Source: CAYMCO01 sp964388955
GTDB taxonomy: Bacteria > Chloroflexota > Anaerolineae > Anaerolineales > E44-bin32
Reading direction: 5' to 3'
DNA: 34,433 nucleotides
Assembly (NCBI GenBank): GCA_964388955.1
Contig: CAYMCO010000045.1
Location: forward strand, 1-34,433
Part shown: in pieces, positions 31,037 through 34,433 of the stretch
Numbering within the stretch: position 1 is the first letter of the stretch
Layout of the letters: each line of letters begins with the position of its first letter
The notes under the pieces: generated by a model
What the model was told of the DNA's origin: nothing
The model's input: only the letters and a program-made list of their open reading frames with translations
The model's database searches: none
Position numbers and translations under genes: made by a program

Positions 31037-32428
31037 ATGAACAAGCCGCTCGTATCGCTCGTTGGCCGCCCCAACGTTGGAAAATCCACGCTGTTCAACC
31101 GCTTGGCCGGGGAGCGGTTGGCGGTCGTCCACGAGACGCCCGGGACCACACGCGATCGCCTGCTGGCCGAGGTGGAATGGCGCGGTCTGCGCTTTGACAT
31201 CGTCGACACGGGCGGCATTGACCCCTCCGGGGTGCGGGGCGCCGAGCCGCTTTCCGTTGGCTCGGCGGAATACATCTCCCAGATTCGCGCTGGGGCGGAG
31301 ATGGCGGTGAGGGACTCGGATCTGGTGCTGTTTCTCGTCGACGGGGAGGCCGGCCTCACACCGGCGGATACGGAAATCGCCGGCATTCTCCGCCGGCAGC
31401 AAGGGGCGCGCGATGGCGAGCCGTGGCCCCCGATCATGGTCGTGGTGAACAAGTGCGACAACGAGCGGCGCCGGGCCGCGGCGGTCGAGTTTTACGAGCT
31501 GGGCCTGGGAGATCCGGTCCCCGTCTCGGCGCTGCACGGGGCGGGGACGGGCGATCTGCTGGATTCGGTGGTGGCGGCGCTCGGCCGGGCGGCGGAGCCC
31601 GAGGCGGGGGCGGAGGGCCGCGAATCCCTGGGGATCGCCATCATCGGGCGGCCCAACGTCGGCAAGTCGAGCCTGCTCAACCGAATCCTGGGGCAGGATC
31701 GGGCGCTGGTGTCCCCCATCCCCGGGACCACGCGCGATGCGGTGGACACGGAGTTGACCTTCCAGGACCAGCCCGTCAGGCTCATCGATACGGCGGGCAT
31801 CCGGCGGCGCGGGAAGATCAAACCCGGCGTGGAGCAGTTCTCCGTGTTGCGGGCGCTGAAGGCCATGGAGCGCGCCGACGTGGTGCTGCTGATGATCGAC
31901 GCCACGGAGGGGGTGACCTCTCAGGATGCGCATATCGCTGGCATGGCGCTCGAGAAGTTGAAGAGCGTGGTCGTGCTGGTGAACAAATGGGATCTGGTGC
32001 CGAAGGATGCCTACACCATGGACTACTACCGCGAGCACGTGCGCATCCAGTTGAATTTCCTGCCCTACGTGCCGGTGCTCTTCATCTCCGCCCTGACCGG
32101 CCAGCGGGTGGATCAGGTGCTGCCCACGGCCCTGCGGGCCTACGAAGCGCGCATGATCCGGATTCCCACCGGGGACCTAAACCGCATCGTGGGACGGGCG
32201 TTGAGCGCGCATGCGCCTCCCTCCAAGGCCGGCAGGAGGCTGAAGATCTATTACGCCGCTCAGGTGCGGGTCGATCCGCCGACATTCGTCTTTCATGTGA
32301 ACGACCCAGCCTTGATGCACTTCACCTACGAGCGCTTCCTGGAGAATCGGATCCGGGAGGGCTACGATTTCTTCGCCACCCCACTGCGTCTTTCCTTCCG
32401 GCGCCGGACCCGCTCCCGCGGGAAATGA
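31037..32428 (+). CDS. der: Ribosome-assembly GTPase Der (EngA)
   Basis: Der is an essential GTPase needed for maturation of the 50S ribosomal subunit. The 463-residue product has two tandem GTPase domains. The first has GRPNVGKST (10-18), DTGG and NKCD; the second has GRPNVGKSS (204-212), DTAGI, NKWD and ISALTG. A C-terminal KH-like RNA-binding domain follows (about 370-450, KIYYAAQVRVDPPTFVFHVND and a basic end RRRTRSR). It starts nine bases after cdaR and is probably the last gene of the transcript that begins at the TPR gene. The following sequence is pyrimidine-rich (CTTTCTTCCTTTA near 32452-32464) and may include its terminator, though the stem is weak. Confidence 0.97.
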   Translation: MNKPLVSLVGRPNVGKSTLFNRLAGERLAVVHETPGTTRDRLLAEVEWRGLRFDIVDTGGIDPSGVRGAEPLSVGSAEYISQIRAGAEMAVRDSDLVLFLVDGEAGLTPADTEIAGILRRQQGARDGEPWPPIMVVVNKCDNERRRAAAVEFYELGLGDPVPVSALHGAGTGDLLDSVVAALGRAAEPEAGAEGRESLGIAIIGRPNVGKSSLLNRILGQDRALVSPIPGTTRDAVDTELTFQDQPVRLIDTAGIRRRGKIKPGVEQFSVLRALKAMERADVVLLMIDATEGVTSQDAHIAGMALEKLKSVVVLVNKWDLVPKDAYTMDYYREHVRIQLNFLPYVPVLFISALTGQRVDQVLPTALRAYEARMIRIPTGDLNRIVGRALSAHAPPSKAGRRLKIYYAAQVRVDPPTFVFHVNDPALMHFTYERFLENRIREGYDFFATPLRLSFRRRTRSRGK

Positions 32429-32554
32429 AGACGGCCCTGGCGGGGCGGCTCGCTTTCTTCCTTTAGTAGGTCTGCCAACTTGGCCCGATCGAACCATCAG
32501 GCTGCACTTGGCTCCGGTGATGCTCGTCTTGCGGCCCGGGCGCGCCGGGGCGGG

Positions 32555-32899
32555 TCACGCGGGGTCGGAGCCGACCGGATAGCGGCCCGTATTGCGCGCC
32601 ATCTTGGCGCGCACGGCCCCGCTCAGATCGATCTCCGCCCGATTCGCCATCGCCAGGCAGTAGATCAAGACATCGGCCAGCTCATCCGCCAATGCGCCGC
32701 CCGGGCCCACCGGGCCGCCCAGCCCCGGGTTGTCGCCGGAGGGCCCCCACTGGAAGAGCTCCATGATCTCGGCCGCCTCGATGGCGATGCTCATGGCCAG
32801 ATTCTTGGGCGAGTGAAATCGCCCCCAGGACCTCTCCTGGACAAAATCATCCACCAATTCTCGCAGTTCTCCGATCGTAGTGCTGCTGTCGGTCCCCAT
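32555..32899 (-). CDS. MazG-like nucleotide pyrophosphohydrolase
   Basis: A small all-alpha NTP pyrophosphohydrolase of 114 residues, the length of single-domain MazG-like or dCTPase-like proteins. It shows RSWGRFHSPKNLAMSIAIEAA, then the metal-binding EXXE (EAAEIMELFQW) and EXXD (DELADVLIYCL) motifs. Such enzymes hydrolyse non-canonical or excess dNTPs to monophosphates and limit misincorporation. The start at 32899 has GAGGCG a few bases upstream; the frame stays open far upstream, but that extension is GC-rich and looks non-coding. A TATCAT near 32945 (minus strand) may be the -10 box. The gene is convergent with der. Confidence 0.9.
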   Translation of the reverse strand: MGTDSSTTIGELRELVDDFVQERSWGRFHSPKNLAMSIAIEAAEIMELFQWGPSGDNPGLGGPVGPGGALADELADVLIYCLAMANRAEIDLSGAVRAKMARNTGRYPVGSDPA

Positions 32900-33369
32900 A
32901 TTTCGCCTCGATGCTTCGTCTCGGGTCGGTCGAATCGTGCGCCCTATGATACCGGAATTCGGCCGGTTGGGCTCAGCCGGGGCAGTCCTGAAGCGTTCCA
33001 ATGTAGGAGGCGCCCGCCTCCAGGTCGAAGGGGGTGATATAGAACCGCCGCCGGCGCCCGCGGCAGTTTCTCCCGGGGGTGGTGCGGCGCCTTTGGGGGC
33101 GATACGCACGTGGTGCGCTGCTCCCATGGACGGGCCTATCGAGCGCCTATATGATGTTAGTAGCAGAGGGGCAGGCCCGGTACGCCATGACTCCCCCCAG
33201 TGCGCGATCTCGGTTCTGCCCCCTGCGCCGGCGCTGGCCGGGAGGCTTCGGGGCCGGCTGCGGGCGTGCGCGGGGCGCGCGGCTGGGATGCCCACCCTGG
33301 TATGTAGGCGCCCGCTGGAATGGCCCTCGAGACACCCGCCGCCACCGGCCCGGGGCGGCCGGACGGCCA
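32900..33369. other. Intergenic stretch without supportable gene
   Basis: About 470 GC-rich bases. Open frames exist on both strands, including one continuous with the MazG-like gene, but they consist of Arg, Pro, Gly and Ala runs without recognisable domains. I find no tRNA or clear repeat. It may hold the promoter of the MazG-like gene at its left edge. Confidence 0.4.
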
Positions 33370-33370
33370 T

Positions 33371-33490
33371 TAGGTTAGTGTTAAGGTCCCGTTGAGCTTG
33401 AGGTAGAGAGAGTCTATACTGGAAGTTGCAGAAGGACAGGATCGGTTGAGCCTGCCACGAAGGTCATCAGCCGGTTCTGTCCTTCTCGCT
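33371..33490 (+). ncRNA. Candidate small RNA, copy A (promoter plus long hairpin)
   Basis: A sigma-70-type promoter, TTGAGC (33392-33397), 17-base spacer and TATACT (33415-33420), predicts a start near 33427. Three bases later begins a 20-base stem: 33430-33449 pairs with 33467-33486 throughout, with three G-T pairs, around a 17-base loop. The frame content is not protein-like. The only gene downstream, 33586-33873, is on the opposite strand, so this is not a leader for it. A diverged copy lies at 34234-34350. A different reading is a terminator for the minus-strand DUF3303-like gene, but the conserved promoter argues for a transcript starting here. The family is not one I recognise. Confidence 0.5.
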
Positions 33491-33585
33491 CGGATATGTG
33501 CCTCTGATCAGGCTGCTTTCCTCGGAGGATCCCCCGATCCCAAGGCGGAAGTCCCATCCCGGATCTATGCCCAAGGTACCTACGA

Positions 33586-33873
33586 CTAACCGCCAAGGTG
33601 CTTGGTGAGGCCCTCCAGACCCTCTTCCCAGCTCACGACCGGGAACAATTCGACGGTCAATGCGTCCATCCACACGACGGAGTTGACCGACAGTGCCACC
33701 GGGTCATCCGCCTCGAAGATGGAGATCACCTGCGGCGGTCCTCCCAAGGACCAGTACTCGCCAAGAACCTCCACCCCCTCCGGGAACTCGTACTCCGCCC
33801 TGCGGCCCATGACCTCGGCCAGTTTCGCCTGGTCGGCGTCCGGTTTCAAACTCCACAGCGCTACAAATTTCAT
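33586..33873 (-). CDS. Small DUF3303-like protein
   Basis: A 95-residue soluble protein beginning MKFVALWSLKPDADQ and containing EFPEGVEVLGEYWSLGGPPQ, SIFEADDPVAL and a late FPVVSWEEGLE. This pattern resembles the DUF3303 family, small ferredoxin-like alpha/beta proteins of unknown function related in fold to dimeric alpha-beta barrel proteins. The match is by eye. The start at 33873 is well supported by AGGAGAGGAGG roughly 10 bases upstream; the frame extends further but that part looks non-coding. It is the only protein gene in the right-hand 1.5 kb and is flanked by the two copies of the promoter-hairpin element. Confidence 0.75.
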   Translation of the reverse strand: MKFVALWSLKPDADQAKLAEVMGRRAEYEFPEGVEVLGEYWSLGGPPQVISIFEADDPVALSVNSVVWMDALTVELFPVVSWEEGLEGLTKHLGG

Positions 33874-34233
33874 TTCACAGCCCTCCTCTCCTTGTGAGAA
33901 TTGCATCGGTCCAATACGGTCAACCGCCCATCCGGTTGGGGCATAGATCCGGGACGGTGGGCAAGCCGTGATGATGAGTCTGGATGTCTGCACGCCGCCA
34001 ACGGCGCTTCAACAGCATAAAAACCGGCGCAAGGGATGCAAATAGAGCCAACGAAGGGAAGCTACCGCGCTCCTCTATACTAGCCTACATCAACTCCTCA
34101 CGAACTTCAAATGTGCAGAGGGATCGTTTCTGCCGCTGCCGGCGACGGAGCCATTCCCTTGACAGCGAGCCCGCACACTCCCATGGCCCGTCTGGGCCCC
34201 GATCTCCCCCTCGCCTGCGTCTCATAACTCCGA
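33874..34233. other. Gene-poor upstream region, locally lower GC
   Basis: About 360 bases without a supportable gene. A TTGACC on the minus strand near 33920 could be a -35 for the DUF3303-like gene, but a matching -10 is weak. A TATACT at 34076-34081 on the plus strand has no -35 partner. Base composition is visibly less GC-rich than the rest of the window. Confidence 0.35.
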
Positions 34234-34350
34234 TTAGTTTATTGTGACTGGCTCGTTGACATTGAGTTAGAGAGATTGTAGACTAAGAGTTGGAAGGGCA
34301 GGACCGGTTGAGCCTCGACCTCCCGGATAGGATCCGGTTCTGTCCTTTTG
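34234..34350 (+). ncRNA. Candidate small RNA, copy B (promoter plus long hairpin)
   Basis: Second copy of the element at 33371-33490. The promoter is a perfect TTGACA (34256-34261), a 17-base spacer sharing TTGAG and TAGAGAGA with copy A, and TAGACT (34279-34284); the predicted start is near 34291. A 16-base stem follows at once: 34292-34307 pairs with 34334-34349, tolerating G-T pairs. CGGTTGAGCCT on the 5' side and CCGGTTCTGTCCTT on the 3' arm are shared with copy A. The loop contains ACCTCC (34318-34323), complementary to a Shine-Dalgarno sequence. The window ends 83 bases later, so a leader role for a gene beyond it cannot be excluded for this copy. Confidence 0.5.
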
Positions 34351-34433
34351 TGCCGGTTTGCGTCTTGTCAAGTGGTGGAAATTCTGTGTACATCCTTGGC
34401 TGTCTAGAGTCTCAACATTGCCTCTCAATGCAC

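Noticed and set aside
30986..32038. Open frame of about 350 codons antisense to der
   Set aside because: der is certain, and the antisense sequence shows only the complement of its codon pattern.
32900..33370. Upstream extension of the MazG-like frame giving a protein of about 270 residues
   Set aside because: The extension is low-complexity, and the internal ATG at 32899 has a ribosome binding site and gives the normal family length.
17019..34433. Possible undescribed defence or mobile gene cluster
   Set aside because: I looked for nucleases, reverse transcriptases, toxin-antitoxin pairs, integrases and repeat arrays on both strands and found none; apart from the two hairpin units the content is housekeeping and envelope genes.

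Overview
The window is high-GC bacterial DNA. It encodes housekeeping enzymes (UvrA, DNA polymerase I, Der, MiaB, QueG, CdaA/CdaR) and an unusual number of secreted lipoproteins with Pro/Thr-rich linkers. Two of those lipoproteins carry an NBR1-type Ig-like domain, one a GerMN domain and one an esterase domain. This mix, with a LysM protein and a CdaA-CdaR-Der cluster, is what I would expect from Chloroflexota, probably an Anaerolineae-like lineage. That placement is inference from gene content only. I see no CRISPR array, rRNA, convincing tRNA, intact insertion sequence or prophage gene.

Layout. 1-576: no supportable gene, two strong hairpins. 577-2442 (minus): NBR1-Ig lipoprotein followed by a metallo-beta-lactamase-fold hydrolase. 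2851-6433 (plus): two half-transporters of a heterodimeric ABC exporter. 6507-9434: uvrA. 9592-10290: GerMN lipoprotein with a doubtful 3' end. 10281-13690 (minus): MacAB-like adaptor, ATPase and permease operon with its own promoter. 14089-17771 (plus): GltD-like flavoprotein, queG, SDR oxidoreductase. 17883-19643 (minus): LysM membrane protein and an esterase lipoprotein. 20048-23435 (plus): miaB, second NBR1-Ig lipoprotein, receiver protein with a Roadblock-like C-terminus. 23617-26403: polA. 26522-32428 (plus): a compact TPR protein - cdaA - cdaR - der run. 32555-32899 (minus): MazG-like pyrophosphohydrolase. 33586-33873 (minus): DUF3303-like small protein.

Functional themes. DNA repair (uvrA, polA), tRNA anticodon-loop modification (miaB, queG), c-di-AMP synthesis and its regulator (cdaA, cdaR) beside a ribosome-assembly GTPase (der), and export/cell envelope (two ABC systems, lipoproteins, LysM). 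Several plus-strand genes have a good -10 box 20-50 bases before the start, often of the extended TGn type and without a clear -35. miaB looks leaderless.

The most unexpected structure is at the right end. Two diverged copies of a roughly 110-base unit, each a sigma-70-type promoter with a 17-base spacer followed at once by a long hairpin, lie about 860 bases apart around the DUF3303-like gene. They look like a duplicated small-RNA gene family and are the best candidate here for something undescribed.
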